Assembly (NCBI RefSeq): GCF_006788895.1
Contig: NZ_VFRA01000001.1
Span: 2,232,001 to 2,296,000 of the forward strand
From: Rhodoglobus vestalii
GTDB taxonomy: Bacteria; Actinomycetota; Actinomycetes; Actinomycetales; Microbacteriaceae
DNA: 64,000 bases
Direction: 5' to 3'
Below the pieces are notes generated by a model. It was given only the letters and a program-made list of their open reading frames with translations. It ran no database searches and had not been told where the DNA came from. Position 1 is the stretch's first letter. Every line of letters starts with the position of its first letter. The position numbers and the translations under genes were made by a program. Below are positions 1 to 9,322 of this stretch, piece by piece.

Positions 1-334
1 CGGCAATCGGTCCAACCAAACCGCGACATGCGCTTGGGAATGCTCCTATAGTCACCCGACCCGCTGGAGTGCTTTGGAGCTCTTCCAAACGCGCTCGAGC
101 ACACGCATCGACGGCTTCCATTTCAATCGCAGCCTGCACTAAGACCCTCGCTGCCTCTGTAGGGTGCAGGTACCGCCCACGCCGCACCAGCAGCTCAACC
201 CCGATCTGGCGTTGAAACCTCGAGAGCTGCTGTGAGACCGCCGAAGGCGTAAGGCGCAAATGCTCAGCCGCCGCGGTCATCGTTTTGAGCTCGACGACGG
301 CTCGGAGGGATCGTAAAAGATCGCGATCAAACAT
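1..334 (-). CDS. LysR-family transcriptional regulator, N-terminal part
   Basis: Reading the reverse strand from an ATG at 334 gives 111 residues that run off the left edge of the window, so the C-terminal effector domain is missing only because of the window. The start MFDRDLLRSLRAVVELKTM, a helix-turn-helix around TAAAEHLRLTPSAVSQQLSR and the following linker helix are typical of LysR DNA-binding domains. It is divergent from the exporter starting at 407 with about 70 bases between them, the usual layout of a LysR regulator and the transporter it controls. Inducer unknown. Confidence 0.9.
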   Translation of the reverse strand, partial: MFDRDLLRSLRAVVELKTMTAAAEHLRLTPSAVSQQLSRFQRQIGVELLVRRGRYLHPTEAARVLVQAAIEMEAVDACARARLEELQSTPAGRVTIGAFPSACRGLVGPIA

Positions 335-406
335 AAAGCACAGCTTACAGATACTGTTTCAGATCTTTTGCTTTCCCTAAAGCCTCGTGAACACAAGAAT
401 GGATGT

Positions 407-1378
407 ATGGCTCCAAGCAATACACACACTCGAGGCGTGTACCTCGCAGTGACCCTTCTGACCGCGGGCATGATTATGTCCGGGACTATCGGCTATTTTG
501 TAGTCGAATCGGGCGCGCCGCCTGCCGTAGTTGTGTTCTGGCGTTGCGTTATCGGCGCCACCGGATTACTGGCTGTGATCTCCGTCCGGTCTAGCACCCG
601 AAAAGAACTGCTCCACGCAGTGACTTCACGTGTTGGCTTGGCCATAGCCGGAAGCGGCGCACTTTTGGTACTAAATTGGATCCTCATCTTCACCGCTTAC
701 GACTACCTGTCGATCGGTGTCTCCACGGTCATCTTTCACATTGAACCCTTCATTCTGATCGCCTTGGGGGCTCTATTCCTCCGCGAAAAATTCAATCGAC
801 GCACCTTGGCGTGGTTTGGGCTGGGTTTCCTCGGGATCGTGCTCGTAGCTAAGCCGTGGGCAGCCAATGGGGAAAACGTCCACAGTCTCCTGATCGGAGT
901 CTCCCTCACTCTCGTCGCCGCCACTTTGTATGCGGCATCAATCATCGTGGTACGGCATCAACAAGCGCGACGCCAAGCAGCGCCAAGCCCACTAGTAATC
1001 ATCACGATCCAACTCATCGCCGGAGCAATCGTCACCTCGCCAGCCTTGGTCCTAAGCCCACATCAGGTCACGAGCTCAGGATGGATTCACCTGCTCGTGC
1101 TCGGACTGGTCAACACAGCCTTGATGTATCTCATCATCTATGCCGCCTATCCACGCCTCGGTACCGCCACCATCGGCGTCCTCGCGTTCATCTATCCAGC
1201 AGCTGCGGTAGTGGTCGACCTTATCGCTTACGGATCACCCATTACAGGTCTTCAAATACTCGGATTTGGTGCCATCACGGCCGCTGGCATCGGGCAGATC
1301 CTCACCGAGAGACGATCCACAGCGCTTACATTGGCGAGCCGTTACAATCCGCAAGGAATGAGTAAAGCAGTTCACTGA
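407..1378 (+). CDS. DMT-superfamily (EamA) exporter
   Basis: 323-residue integral membrane protein with about ten hydrophobic segments arranged as two EamA repeats, the normal architecture of drug/metabolite transporters. The second repeat includes the typical stretch around LRLG/RLGTATIGVLAFIYPAAAV near residue 260. The reading frame is open further upstream to a TTG at 368, but the ATG at 407 begins just before the first membrane segment and is preferred. It is transcribed away from the LysR gene at 1-334, which probably regulates it. Likely role: export of an amino acid or related metabolite across the cytoplasmic membrane; substrate not readable from sequence. Confidence 0.85.
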   Translation: MAPSNTHTRGVYLAVTLLTAGMIMSGTIGYFVVESGAPPAVVVFWRCVIGATGLLAVISVRSSTRKELLHAVTSRVGLAIAGSGALLVLNWILIFTAYDYLSIGVSTVIFHIEPFILIALGALFLREKFNRRTLAWFGLGFLGIVLVAKPWAANGENVHSLLIGVSLTLVAATLYAASIIVVRHQQARRQAAPSPLVIITIQLIAGAIVTSPALVLSPHQVTSSGWIHLLVLGLVNTALMYLIIYAAYPRLGTATIGVLAFIYPAAAVVVDLIAYGSPITGLQILGFGAITAAGIGQILTERRSTALTLASRYNPQGMSKAVH

Positions 1379-1649
1379 TTCAACGTGCAGCATCGAAAAT
1401 GGAGGATTTTAAGGTCAGGCAGAAACTTCACGCTAACGTCTCACGTGTTTCGTAGTAGTTGTATTAGCTCAGAACACCCCATTACCGCTGCTTACGATCC
1501 GGATTGCACCAGGGCCAACCTTGGAACGGCGGAACGAGATGGATGGAATACAGCTCGATTGAGGCCGCAGAGAAGGAGGCCCGCATTCTCGCGCAGCGCA
1601 TGACCGTCAAGCACAACATCTACAAACCCGGGATGCTTCTATGAAGCTT

Positions 1650-2720
1650 CTATATCTCGTCAACCCCCAGTTTTGTGTTTGATTTCGTGTTGAGGTGTCG
1701 GTAGATACTGCGGGCGAGGTAGCGTTTGAGGATGCGGCGGATCTCGCGGTCGGTCTTGCCTTCAGAGCGTCGACGTTCGACATAGTCGTGTGTTCCCGGG
1801 TCGTGGACCATTCGGACCATCGCGATGATGTTCGACGCACGGTTGAGTTGGCGGTCTCCGCCACGGTTCAGTCGATGCCGTGTGGTGTTGCCTGATGATG
1901 CGGGAATAGGATTCACGCCTGCGATCGCGGCGAAAGCGGCTTCGCTCTTGACTCGACCAGGGTGGGACCACGCGACGAGTGTTCTGGCTGCGGTGACGGG
2001 GCCGATACCGGTCTTGTCAGGCAGCTCGGCCGCAGGGCTCGCTGCGACGAGGTCGCTAATACGCGTCATGTTCTGGCCGAGCTCGGTGTCTAAGACGAGG
2101 ATGCGTTTGGCCTGACGCATTGCTTCTGTGCGCGCGGTGGTGGCGGCGAGGGCTTCTTCTCGGGTGTGCAAGCGCGCGACCTCGGCGATCTTGCGTGCTC
2201 CGAGGGGACGTCGGGCGTCGATGCCGAGGTTGATGATGCGTAGCAGGGCGGTAAGCGCGTTCACCGCGCGGGTGCGCTCCCCGGCGAGTCCGTCGCGTGC
2301 AGTCAGGAGGATCTGCGCTGCTTCCCGCACGCCCTCATCCTGACGTGGGGTGCGGAGTTGATTGACCGGCAAAGACAGCACAGCGGCGGCGATCCGACGT
2401 GCGTCGAGGGGGTCGGACTTTCCAATGCCGCGCCGGCCCATGCGGGCGGCCTCGACGACACGAGAGCCGGTGTCCGCTACGTTGCCGGCCAACTGGGCGC
2501 CGTAGCTGCCGGCTCCCTCGATCACCCAGAGCGCATCGGCAACACCGCCGGTGCGGCGCCCGGCCCAGGCGATGGCGCGGGAGCGACCAGCCGCGGTATT
2601 CGGGAACGTTTCGGTCCCGAGGTGCTGACCTGCCGCCGTGAGGACAGCGTAGGTGTGGGTTCTGGCGTGAGTGTCCACGCCGATAACGAACGAATGCGTT
2701 TGCGAGACGATCGTACTCAT
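1650..2720 (-). CDS. IS110-family transposase (DEDD recombinase)
   Basis: 356 residues from an ATG at 2720, preceded by AAGGAA about 8 bases upstream; a longer frame to 2795 is open but starts inside noncoding element DNA. The N-terminal DEDD RuvC-like domain begins with VIGVDTHARTHTYAVL (first Asp in the GVD motif). The C-terminal part carries the helix-hairpin-helix TGIGPVTAARTL and the AGVNPIPASSGNTTRH / NRGGDRQLNRA motifs with the conserved serine of this family. Length is normal and no frameshift is seen, so the element may still be active. It is followed in the same orientation by a second, broken IS110 at 3023-4101. Confidence 0.92.
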   Translation of the reverse strand: MSTIVSQTHSFVIGVDTHARTHTYAVLTAAGQHLGTETFPNTAAGRSRAIAWAGRRTGGVADALWVIEGAGSYGAQLAGNVADTGSRVVEAARMGRRGIGKSDPLDARRIAAAVLSLPVNQLRTPRQDEGVREAAQILLTARDGLAGERTRAVNALTALLRIINLGIDARRPLGARKIAEVARLHTREEALAATTARTEAMRQAKRILVLDTELGQNMTRISDLVAASPAAELPDKTGIGPVTAARTLVAWSHPGRVKSEAAFAAIAGVNPIPASSGNTTRHRLNRGGDRQLNRASNIIAMVRMVHDPGTHDYVERRRSEGKTDREIRRILKRYLARSIYRHLNTKSNTKLGVDEI

Positions 2721-3000
2721 AGCGTTCCGGTTCCTTTCCTTGAGATGGGCGATGATCCGGTCGCTGACGACCGGCGCCGATCCGGTAGGAATCACTTCGG
2801 GGCATACCTGTGATGAGCCACGATCCGTACGGGTCGGGCATGCTTCTTATTAAGCCACTGAGGCGGGCCGGGCCGGTGTCGGTCACCCACCGCGACCGGA
2901 CAGTTCATAGGCAAGGCACCCGCGAGGGGCCAGTTTTGTCATGAGTCACGACCACGGCGGAGCGACCAACACCAACTCTGCCAGCCAGTCCCGGACCAGC
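2721..3000 (-). other. IS110 upstream noncoding end, candidate bridge-RNA region
   Basis: About 280 bases separate the intact IS110 transposase start from the stop of the next IS110 copy, and no gene is evident. In IS110-group elements the noncoding end upstream of the transposase encodes the structured bridge RNA that pairs with donor and target DNA (established knowledge). Nothing in the sequence alone proves an RNA here; the location and the intact transposase are the only evidence. Exact element ends cannot be set, because these elements lack obvious terminal inverted repeats. Confidence 0.3.
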
Positions 3001-3022
3001 CAATCTAAGACTCACAGGTTTG

Positions 3023-4101
3023 TCAAGCGGCGAGCTGGTGCTCGGTTTGGTAGAGGGTGCCGTCGCGGAGCATCGCGTAAAGGACCTCGCAGCGTCGCCG
3101 TGCGAGAGCGATGAGGACTTGGTTGTGGCGTTTGCCTTGCGCGATCTTGCGGTCGTAGTAGGCCCGTGAGACAGGGTCGCGGAGGTCGGCGAACGCGGAT
3201 AGGAATAGTGCCCGTTTCAGAATCTTGTTCCCGCGGCGAGAGGGATGCTCGCCGCGGATCGAGGATCCAGAACGTCTGGTGACGTGTGCGAGCCCGGCGT
3301 AAGAGGCGAGGCGCTCGACCTCAACTGTGATCTTTGCCCGCTGGCGGCGCAGAGCGGCCAGTTGTTATGCAGGCGCGGCAGCACCATTGATGCGGCGTTC
3401 GTGCCGACCACAACGACGGTCTGCGCGGTCAAAGCCCGGGTGATTTGCTCGGCGAGGCGGCGCCCCATGCGGGGTGCGAGTTTGATGAGTCGGTTGCCCA
3501 GTCGGGTGGTTCCAGCTGCTTTCATCGCGGCGGGTGTTGAGTATTTCTGCAGGAGATCCAGCACTGCGGGGTGATCTAGGTGCGGCCCCAGAACCCTCTC
3601 TAATGCGGGGTGGATCTGGGTGAGGAGGCCACGAATCCGGTTGCTGGTGGCGGTAGTTTGACCCACAAGATCATCGTCGAAGCCGCAGAGCATGGAGAGC
3701 TTGGCCACCTGTTCATCAGCGAGCTGGATTGACCGCAAGGGGTGCGGCAAAGTCCGGGCAGCCTGAGCAATGATTGCCGCATCCCGGGCGTCAGCCTTTG
3801 CTTCTCCGGCATGCAGGTCCGCGATGCGGCGCATCGCTAACCCTGGCAGGTAGCCGATCAGCACTCCTTCGGCCTCTGCGACGGCGATCTGCAGAGCCCC
3901 GATCGTCGCGGGTTGATCCACGACGAAAAGCACTCGGCCATGCTGTTTGAGTTTCCCGATGACCTCACGCAGCTTGCCCTCATCGTTGGGCAGAGCCTTG
4001 TCATAAAGCTGTTTTCTGGCGCGGTCTAAAGCGACCGCATGATGCTCACCTTTGCCGACATCGACACCGATGAAGACGTCGACCTGTTCATAGTTTTCGA
4101 T
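3023..4101 (-). pseudogene. IS110-family transposase, frameshifted and internally deleted
   Basis: Different IS110 lineage from the neighbour at 1650. The reverse strand reads VFIGVDVGKGEHHAVALDRA near the start, LFVVDQPATIGALQIAVAEAEG, a central domain with KADARDAAIIAQAA, and a C-terminal YAGLAHVTRRSGSSIRGEHP / SRRGNKILKRALFLSAFADL. The reading frame shifts by one base near 3360. The helix-hairpin-helix stretch that normally precedes YAGL (about 40 residues with PGIG) is missing, since VEVERLASYAGL is joined directly. The codon where Met would be expected (4099-4101) is ATC, with a stop just upstream. Inactive. Confidence 0.85.
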
Positions 4102-4512
4102 TCACACTGTGTCCTCCGTCCGATCAAGTCAGCCTGAAAACCACGGCGGCGAGTCTCGACATCCACGTTACGAACGGCCTCGACAAAATGCCGGGTCCAG
4201 CCCCTATCAGCGGTCACTCGCTGCCAACCCGACCCGGTGACAACACCCCCCCGGATCATGAACGACTGGGGGCAACAACCATGCCGGGCCTCGCAGGCCA
4301 ACACCCTCCAAGAATGACTCTCAAACGGCTACAAAGAAAGTAACGGGGCATGGTGGGCTACACCTTAGGCATCGTCGGTCACTGCGGTGGTCGTCGCCGG
4401 CTCGACTGGTCGAGCGACGTTCGAAGCTTGACCACTCCGCGCTGCGGTTCCGCATCAGCCCGCGTTGCGTCCGTCAGGGTTGAGTGTTGGGTGTTTCGCG
4501 CGAATTTCCGAG
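4102..4512. other. Noncoding: IS110 upstream end and 3' flank of LysR gene
   Basis: About 410 bases without a convincing gene. The left part is the upstream noncoding end of the broken IS110 copy (where a bridge RNA would lie). The right part from about 4350 is low in recognisable features and ends at the stop codon of the LysR gene at 4513. I see no terminator with a T-run. Confidence 0.5.
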
Positions 4513-5448
4513 TCATGCGACTGCGGTTTCAGTCTCCTCGGCCAGCACGGCCGCTGCTGTGGCATGAGTGATGCGCGCGAAGGTGTCGGCCGCTGGGGGC
4601 AGTGTGTGGTCTGCCCGCCGGATGAGTTGCATCGTCCGTGGAGCGATTGGAGGATCGATCATCACAACGGCAATCCGGGGGTCGCTGGTGTCGACCGCCA
4701 AGGCAGGCATGACAGCCCACCCCATTCCGGATCCCACTAGGCTTTGGAGGGCGGCGTTGTCACTTAGCCGGTAGGCGTATTCGGGTCGGAGCCTGGCGGC
4801 GTTCATGCATTCGTCGAGCATTAGTTGGCACGTATTGTCGTGGGGGTGACCGATGAGGCGCTTGGAGCTGAGGTCCTTCAGCGACACGGCCGTGCCGGGC
4901 GCATCGCTTGTGGGAGCTATTACGACGTAAGGGTCGTGACCAAGAACGTCGATGATGACGCGTGGGTCAGGCCGGTGGTCGATGGTGAAGGCGAAGTCCA
5001 TCTTGTCGTCAATGACGTAACGGACTAGTCGCTCCTGGTTGTCGGTCTCTGTGACTTGCAGGTCCACGTCGGGCGATTCATGGTGCATTTGAGTGAGGAT
5101 GTTTGGCAGCAGTCTCGATGACACCGACTGAAACGCCCCGATGACCAGGTGGCCTGTGATACCCCGACGAAGCCGGTCGAGTTGCTCATCCATGTCTGTG
5201 GCGTGTTCGAGCGTGGCGCGCGCATAGTCGAGCAGAAGATGGCCGGCCGGGGTGAGTTTGACCGGCTTCGGTCCGCTGGGCCGGTCGAAGACCGGTAGAT
5301 TAAGGGACTTCTCGAGAGCTGCGATCTGCTGGCTCACGGCAGATTGAGTGAACCCGACACGCGTAGCGGCTCGAGAGTAGGTGCCTTCGTTGACAACCGC
5401 CACAAGGGTGGCCAATTGCCTCAGGGTGATTTCGTTCACAGTCGACAT
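4513..5448 (-). CDS. LysR-family transcriptional regulator
   Basis: 311 residues from the ATG at 5448 (a TTG two codons earlier is also possible). Residues 5-65 form the winged helix-turn-helix (YSRAATRVGFTQSAVSQQIAALEKS). The rest is a periplasmic-binding-protein-like effector domain beginning at GHLVIGAFQSVSSRLLPNIL. Full family length. It is divergent from a short hypothetical gene at 5525, with about 76 bases of shared upstream DNA where it would bind. The target could be that gene or a locus since lost, as the surroundings are rich in mobile DNA. Inducer unknown. Confidence 0.9.
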   Translation of the reverse strand: MSTVNEITLRQLATLVAVVNEGTYSRAATRVGFTQSAVSQQIAALEKSLNLPVFDRPSGPKPVKLTPAGHLLLDYARATLEHATDMDEQLDRLRRGITGHLVIGAFQSVSSRLLPNILTQMHHESPDVDLQVTETDNQERLVRYVIDDKMDFAFTIDHRPDPRVIIDVLGHDPYVVIAPTSDAPGTAVSLKDLSSKRLIGHPHDNTCQLMLDECMNAARLRPEYAYRLSDNAALQSLVGSGMGWAVMPALAVDTSDPRIAVVMIDPPIAPRTMQLIRRADHTLPPAADTFARITHATAAAVLAEETETAVA

Positions 5449-5524
5449 AAACAACAGTTTATCTGTTTACTATCGCCAGAAAGCATCGCTAGCGCTAATA
5501 GGCCACAATCCGTAGTTTCAGGTC

Positions 5525-5890
5525 ATGGACACTTTAACAGGCACCGCGTTGGCGGAAGCAATCGTTGCCGACGGATTCGACGCACACAGATCTGCTCTTG
5601 CCGAGTTGCTCAATCGCGCTCACCAATGTCAGGTGGACGAGGTGCTTCTTAGCATCCTTTCCGACGACACAACCCCCAGGGTCGCTCGCGAGCGAGCGCT
5701 CGGGAGAGTTCTAGTGTTCATGCAATATCGTCGCCGCAAGGCACTGGAAGATCACGAAGATTTGTGGGCACCTCGTCGCTCTAACGGATCACGCCCCGTT
5801 CGGTCGACCCACCAGGTCGGGAAGGGGTCCGCTGAGCGGCCTTCCGACCAAAGCGACCGCGAGCAGACGGAATCGGCTTTGTGTAGGTGA
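5525..5890 (+). CDS. Small hypothetical protein
   Basis: 121 residues from an ATG at 5525. The N-terminal 75 residues look like a real soluble, mainly helical protein (LAEAIVADGFDAHRSALAEL, then a helix with ERALGRVLVFMQYRRRKAL). The C-terminal 45 residues are basic and low in hydrophobics and run through a strong hairpin at 5816-5850 (GGTCGG...CCGACC), so the true protein may once have ended earlier. It is divergent from the LysR gene at 4513. No family recognised. Confidence 0.45.
   Translation: MDTLTGTALAEAIVADGFDAHRSALAELLNRAHQCQVDEVLLSILSDDTTPRVARERALGRVLVFMQYRRRKALEDHEDLWAPRRSNGSRPVRSTHQVGKGSAERPSDQSDREQTESALCR
5816..5850. repeat. Imperfect hairpin inside/after the hypothetical gene
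   Basis: GGTCGGGAAGG at the left pairs with CCTTCCGACC at the right with one bulge, and the centre CCGCTGAGCGG is itself a palindrome. There is no T-run, so it is not a classical terminator. It could be a REP-like palindrome or a structured transcript end. Confidence 0.4.
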
Positions 5891-6149
5891 GGAGCGTGGC
5901 CAGTGAAAATGACCATGCGTAGAAGGAAGACCTCGGCGGTGCAGAGGTGCCAGCGCCGACCCTCTGAAGCCGCCCTTCGGTTCTGAGACAGCCCACTGAC
6001 TCCGGACCAGAGTCGGAGGTTCGCCCGCGGACCGCTCCTAATCTTTGCGCCTGAGAGTTTCGATTAGCCAACAGGCTGTTGGCCAATCGAATGCAGGTCA
6101 GGTTCCTTTGTCGACTTGCCAGTCGAGGGCGATAGCAAGCTGGTCCACG

Positions 6150-6469
6150 GTGGGGAGTGCGCTTTTTCTTCCCTGACAGCGACTCGTAGGTGTAGGTCGA
6201 CACTGCGAGGGGGATCCTGTTCGTCCGAGGGAGTAACGGACGGTGCGTTTGTTGCCACTACCGCAGATGAGGATGCCAACGGTCGGGGAGTGCACTTCTC
6301 GACGGGAGCGATCGTCGACGAGAGCGACATAGAACTCGAGCTGGCTGACATGTGCGGGTTCGAACTTTCCGATTTTCAGCTCGATGACGACGGAGCGCAG
6401 CTGTTCGATATGGAAGAAGAGTAGAGCGATGGAACTGGGCTGGCGTTTCTGAACGATCAGAAGCGGCAC
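6150..6469 (-). pseudogene. DUF1016 (YhcG-type PDDEXK) nuclease fragment
   Basis: The reverse strand encodes IALLFFHIEQLRSVVIELKI, GKFEPAHVSQLEFYVALVDD and VGILICGSGNKRTVRYSLG, the C-terminal PDDEXK nuclease core of DUF1016/YhcG proteins (E-L-K motif present). The following VSTYTYESL motif is in another frame, so there is at least one frameshift near 6200. The N-terminal half of the usual ~340-residue protein is absent. DUF1016 proteins are usually found with restriction-modification or other accessory loci, so this is a decayed accessory gene. Confidence 0.75.
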
Positions 6470-6817
6470 GCTTGGCCGACCGCTCGAGCGAGGCGCTCTT
6501 CTGACGCGGCTTCTATGCGGGCGTCCGTAGCGGGATCGGCTTGCGGCCGTAGCATCACCGGAGGTTCCGCTTAAGGTGAGCTAGGGAATTCGACCGCGTC
6601 CAGCAAGAGGCAACGAGACCGACCACCACTGCCCGAGGGATCCGTTCGATTCTAGCGACGAAATCTATCCGGTAACTTTCGAAACTCGCGCCTTGATTTG
6701 CCCGCAGTTTGTCAAACATGTTTCTGGGTAACGCGCCGGGGTAGTCCATCGACATGTTGGGGGCTGCGGGTACCTTGATCTTGCACGGTTTCAGGAAGTC
6801 CACCCGAAAGGATGTCC
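6470..6817. other. Intergenic stretch without a supported gene
   Basis: About 350 bases between the DUF1016 fragment and the zinc-ribbon protein gene. Reverse-strand reading frames show no recognisable N-terminal DUF1016 sequence. The end carries the GAAAGG ribosome-binding site of the next gene. Confidence 0.4.
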
Positions 6818-7456
6818 ATGACGACCATCAATTGCGAATGCTGTTGGATCACTCCGGTCGCGTTGGGAATATCTAATTCCGACCATCGGTGTCCGCTCTG
6901 CCGCGGCCACCAGTTCGTAATCAAAAACCTGCTCGCGGATCACCAAAGGATCACCGCAGAGTTCATTTCCGTGCAGGCTGGCAAGTTGTCGAGCGCAAAC
7001 CGCGAGGTCGAGCAGATCGACGCGAGATTGACCAGGGTGAGAGGGGAACGCGACGAACTCGCCAAGGCTAGTGGGGGCGACCTCGCTCATGCCTCGGAGG
7101 CGACACTCGCGGCCATTCACGCAGAGGCCGTCCTTGAGCTTCGCGAAGAAGTCACCCGGGCATACAAGACGCGTAACCGAGCGATGGTCGCCGTCTGGAC
7201 AATCGACGAACGTCATCATGCTGGTGTGGGAGAAAAATGTTCTCGCGGGACGCCGCTCCACGGCTGCAAAGAATACAACGGGCTCGACTTCATTCGTAGC
7301 GAATACGAGCGTTGGGAAATAAAGCAGATCCAGCTGATGAAAGAGGGCAAGGATCACGGTCTGCCGGAGAATCATCCTGAGGCTCGGAAGCTGAACCGGC
7401 CATCCTACGAGTGGCGGGGGATGCGCTCGACGGAGCCTGAGCGGCTACGCCGTTGA
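6818..7456 (+). CDS. Hypothetical protein with N-terminal Cys-rich zinc-ribbon and coiled coil
   Basis: 212 residues. The ATG at 6818 has GAAAGG at good spacing; the in-frame ATG six bases upstream is too close to that site. Residues 5-30 hold CECC and a later CPLC, a plausible zinc ribbon. Residues 35-120 are charged and helical (ANREVEQIDARLTRVRGERD), probably a coiled coil. The C-terminal part has a CSRGTPLHGCKEYNG segment and is polar. No membrane segment or signal peptide. I do not recognise the family. It lies between a decayed nuclease gene and a toxin-antitoxin pair, so it is probably accessory. Confidence 0.6.
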   Translation: MTTINCECCWITPVALGISNSDHRCPLCRGHQFVIKNLLADHQRITAEFISVQAGKLSSANREVEQIDARLTRVRGERDELAKASGGDLAHASEATLAAIHAEAVLELREEVTRAYKTRNRAMVAVWTIDERHHAGVGEKCSRGTPLHGCKEYNGLDFIRSEYERWEIKQIQLMKEGKDHGLPENHPEARKLNRPSYEWRGMRSTEPERLRR

Positions 7457-7855
7457 GCTAACAGCTCTCTGGTGTCGTGTGCAACGACTAACTCTGTGCT
7501 GTTGTCCGAACAGGACACGGTGGACACATACCGCGAGGGACCGTAAAACATCGCGCAACAGGGCTGGGTGGTCGCCGTGACACTGACAGAGGACGCCCAC
7601 TCGCCATCTCGGGGAGCACGGTGAAATGCTACCCGGTGATCCTTGCGCTTGCGGTCAGGCATTCCGCAAAGGTAACTTCCGAAATATTAAAAGGCTGCCT
7701 AGCTGGGGTACGCCCCAGCCTGACGTAGCGGCCGTACGTGTATGACTTCCGGTACGACGGGGCGTGGGGTTGCGTGCGGATCCTTGCCCTGAGCAGGTGT
7801 CGTTGTCGATGGTTGATCCGAGACGGTTCAACGTTGGTCGTGGCCGCCGCCGGTG
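7457..7855. other. Intergenic region with a GC hairpin
   Basis: About 400 bases with no supported gene between two convergent genes. At about 7702-7719 GCTGGGG-TACG-CCCCAGC forms a 7-bp stem with a tetraloop and could end transcription from either side, though no T-run follows. Confidence 0.45.
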
Positions 7856-8488
7856 TTAGTCAACTTCTAGGCCGAGGTGTTTGGCTGCGGCCTCGATGAA
7901 TATTTGTGCGCCTAAATCGACGAGGCGAACGTGGAGGTCGGGGGCCGGTGGGAACGAGTCCGCTGCGCTTTCGAAGAGAGCGATGGCTTTCTTGCCGGTC
8001 GTGGCCGAATTGTAGAACACACCGTCGAGGTTGAGCGGGTTTGTGTTGCCAACATCGTGCTGCTGGTAGATCGCACGCGCCCACTGCTGGGTGGTGGTCT
8101 TTGGCCCGTGTGCGACAGCGAGCGTGGCGCCGTTGGTGAACCACCAACCACCGGTGAGGTCTAGTAAGCGCAGAGGTCTCGTGGGCTGCCAGAGAACAAG
8201 TGATGCACCGTTCTCGTCGGGGTCGATCGTCCGAGAGTCCTGGTAGGCCTCGGCGAACGGGGTGAGAGAATCCTCGGCGGCATAGATCACCCCGGCTGGT
8301 TGGTCATGCGCTGGGGGAATGTGGGGCTCGAATCGGAGCGCAGGTAACGGTCCGAAGTGGCGAAGCCCGTTCCAGGTCTGAGGGAAAGGGCCCGACGCTT
8401 TAAAGAGTCGCCAGAGGGGTGTCGTTCGGGTGAGGAGGTCCTCGGGTCGTGTTGTGAGGTGTGTGGGTGGGGCGGGGTTGCTGCTCAC
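7856..8488 (-). CDS. RES-domain toxin (NAD-depleting type)
   Basis: 210 residues. The RES fold is visible: LWRLFKASGPFPQTWNGL near residue 27, GVIYAAEDSLTPFAEAYQDS with the conserved Glu, a central LRLLDLTGGWW, and RAIYQQ followed by LDGVFYNSATTGKKAIALF with the conserved Ser. RES toxins of toxin-antitoxin systems degrade NAD+ (established for the family). Its start overlaps the stop of the upstream antitoxin gene by 4 bases, the canonical antitoxin-first layout. Length is normal and no catalytic loss is apparent. Confidence 0.85.
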   Translation of the reverse strand: MSSNPAPPTHLTTRPEDLLTRTTPLWRLFKASGPFPQTWNGLRHFGPLPALRFEPHIPPAHDQPAGVIYAAEDSLTPFAEAYQDSRTIDPDENGASLVLWQPTRPLRLLDLTGGWWFTNGATLAVAHGPKTTTQQWARAIYQQHDVGNTNPLNLDGVFYNSATTGKKAIALFESAADSFPPAPDLHVRLVDLGAQIFIEAAAKHLGLEVD

Positions 8489-9090
8489 AGCGTTCCGAGG
8501 AGCTCGAGCTGTTCGATGACCCTCTGGGGCTCGCCGCCAGCGAAGAGCCAGTCGCGCGGCGAAACGGTTTCGCCGCCGATCACAAGGTTCGGGTGTGGGT
8601 TGGTTATGAAGTTATGGACGGCCAGCGGTGACGCCGTGCTTGGAATCGCTTGAGCGACGGCTTTGACGGCTGGTATCACTACCGCGCCATCGAACTGCCA
8701 GAGGGGCAGGAGCCGGTTGTGGCCAACGTGGTGAGCGACCAGGAGGTCCTTGCGGTAACGGTGCCGGACCGCGGAAGCACTGATGCCAAGCCGGTCCCCG
8801 ATCTCGGCATCCGTAGCGGTGAGTTGATAGATGCGGGCCCGCGAGGTAAGTCGACGCCGGACAAGTGAACCGCTGGCAACGTCTTTCTCCAGCTCGCGTA
8901 TTTCGTCAGTGCTGGGGCCTCCGGAGGCCGCGATAATCTCGGCGAGGTGGCTGGGGAAAGCGGTTGGCTGAGTATCTTCGACTGCTCGAAGTGCAAACTC
9001 GTAAAATTCCGCTCGATCGAACCCGTGCATGGTGATGGCGCGGTCAAGCTTCACTGCAGGGTCTCGTTGGTCATACACTGCGTTACTCAT
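8485..9090 (-). CDS. Antitoxin with HTH, partner of RES toxin
   Basis: 201 residues from the ATG at 9090, which has GAAGGGATGA just upstream; the frame stays open to 9117 but without a better site. A helix-turn-helix lies near residues 100-125 (TDAEIGDRLGISASAVRHRY). The C-terminal end SPRDWLFAGGEPQRVIEQLE matches the toxin-binding end seen in antitoxins placed before RES toxins. Probably represses its own operon and neutralises the 7856-8488 product. Confidence 0.8.
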   Translation of the reverse strand: MSNAVYDQRDPAVKLDRAITMHGFDRAEFYEFALRAVEDTQPTAFPSHLAEIIAASGGPSTDEIRELEKDVASGSLVRRRLTSRARIYQLTATDAEIGDRLGISASAVRHRYRKDLLVAHHVGHNRLLPLWQFDGAVVIPAVKAVAQAIPSTASPLAVHNFITNPHPNLVIGGETVSPRDWLFAGGEPQRVIEQLELLGTL

Positions 9091-9322
9091 GACTTCATCC
9101 CTTCGCTTCACGAACAATCATAGGCGAGATTCTATGTGAATACGACTCTTTGAGGCATCGCGGGTGTCGTTTTCAGAAGCTGACTGGACCACGTCATGCG
9201 AGAGTATCTGAGTCGTGCAGAGGGGTCTTGACTATTGGCCGATCAGGAGTGGACTGCACGAAGCTGCATTCTGCTCACGAGCCCTAACCACGAAACACAC
9301 TGTCGCGCAGTAGTCGTGTGCG

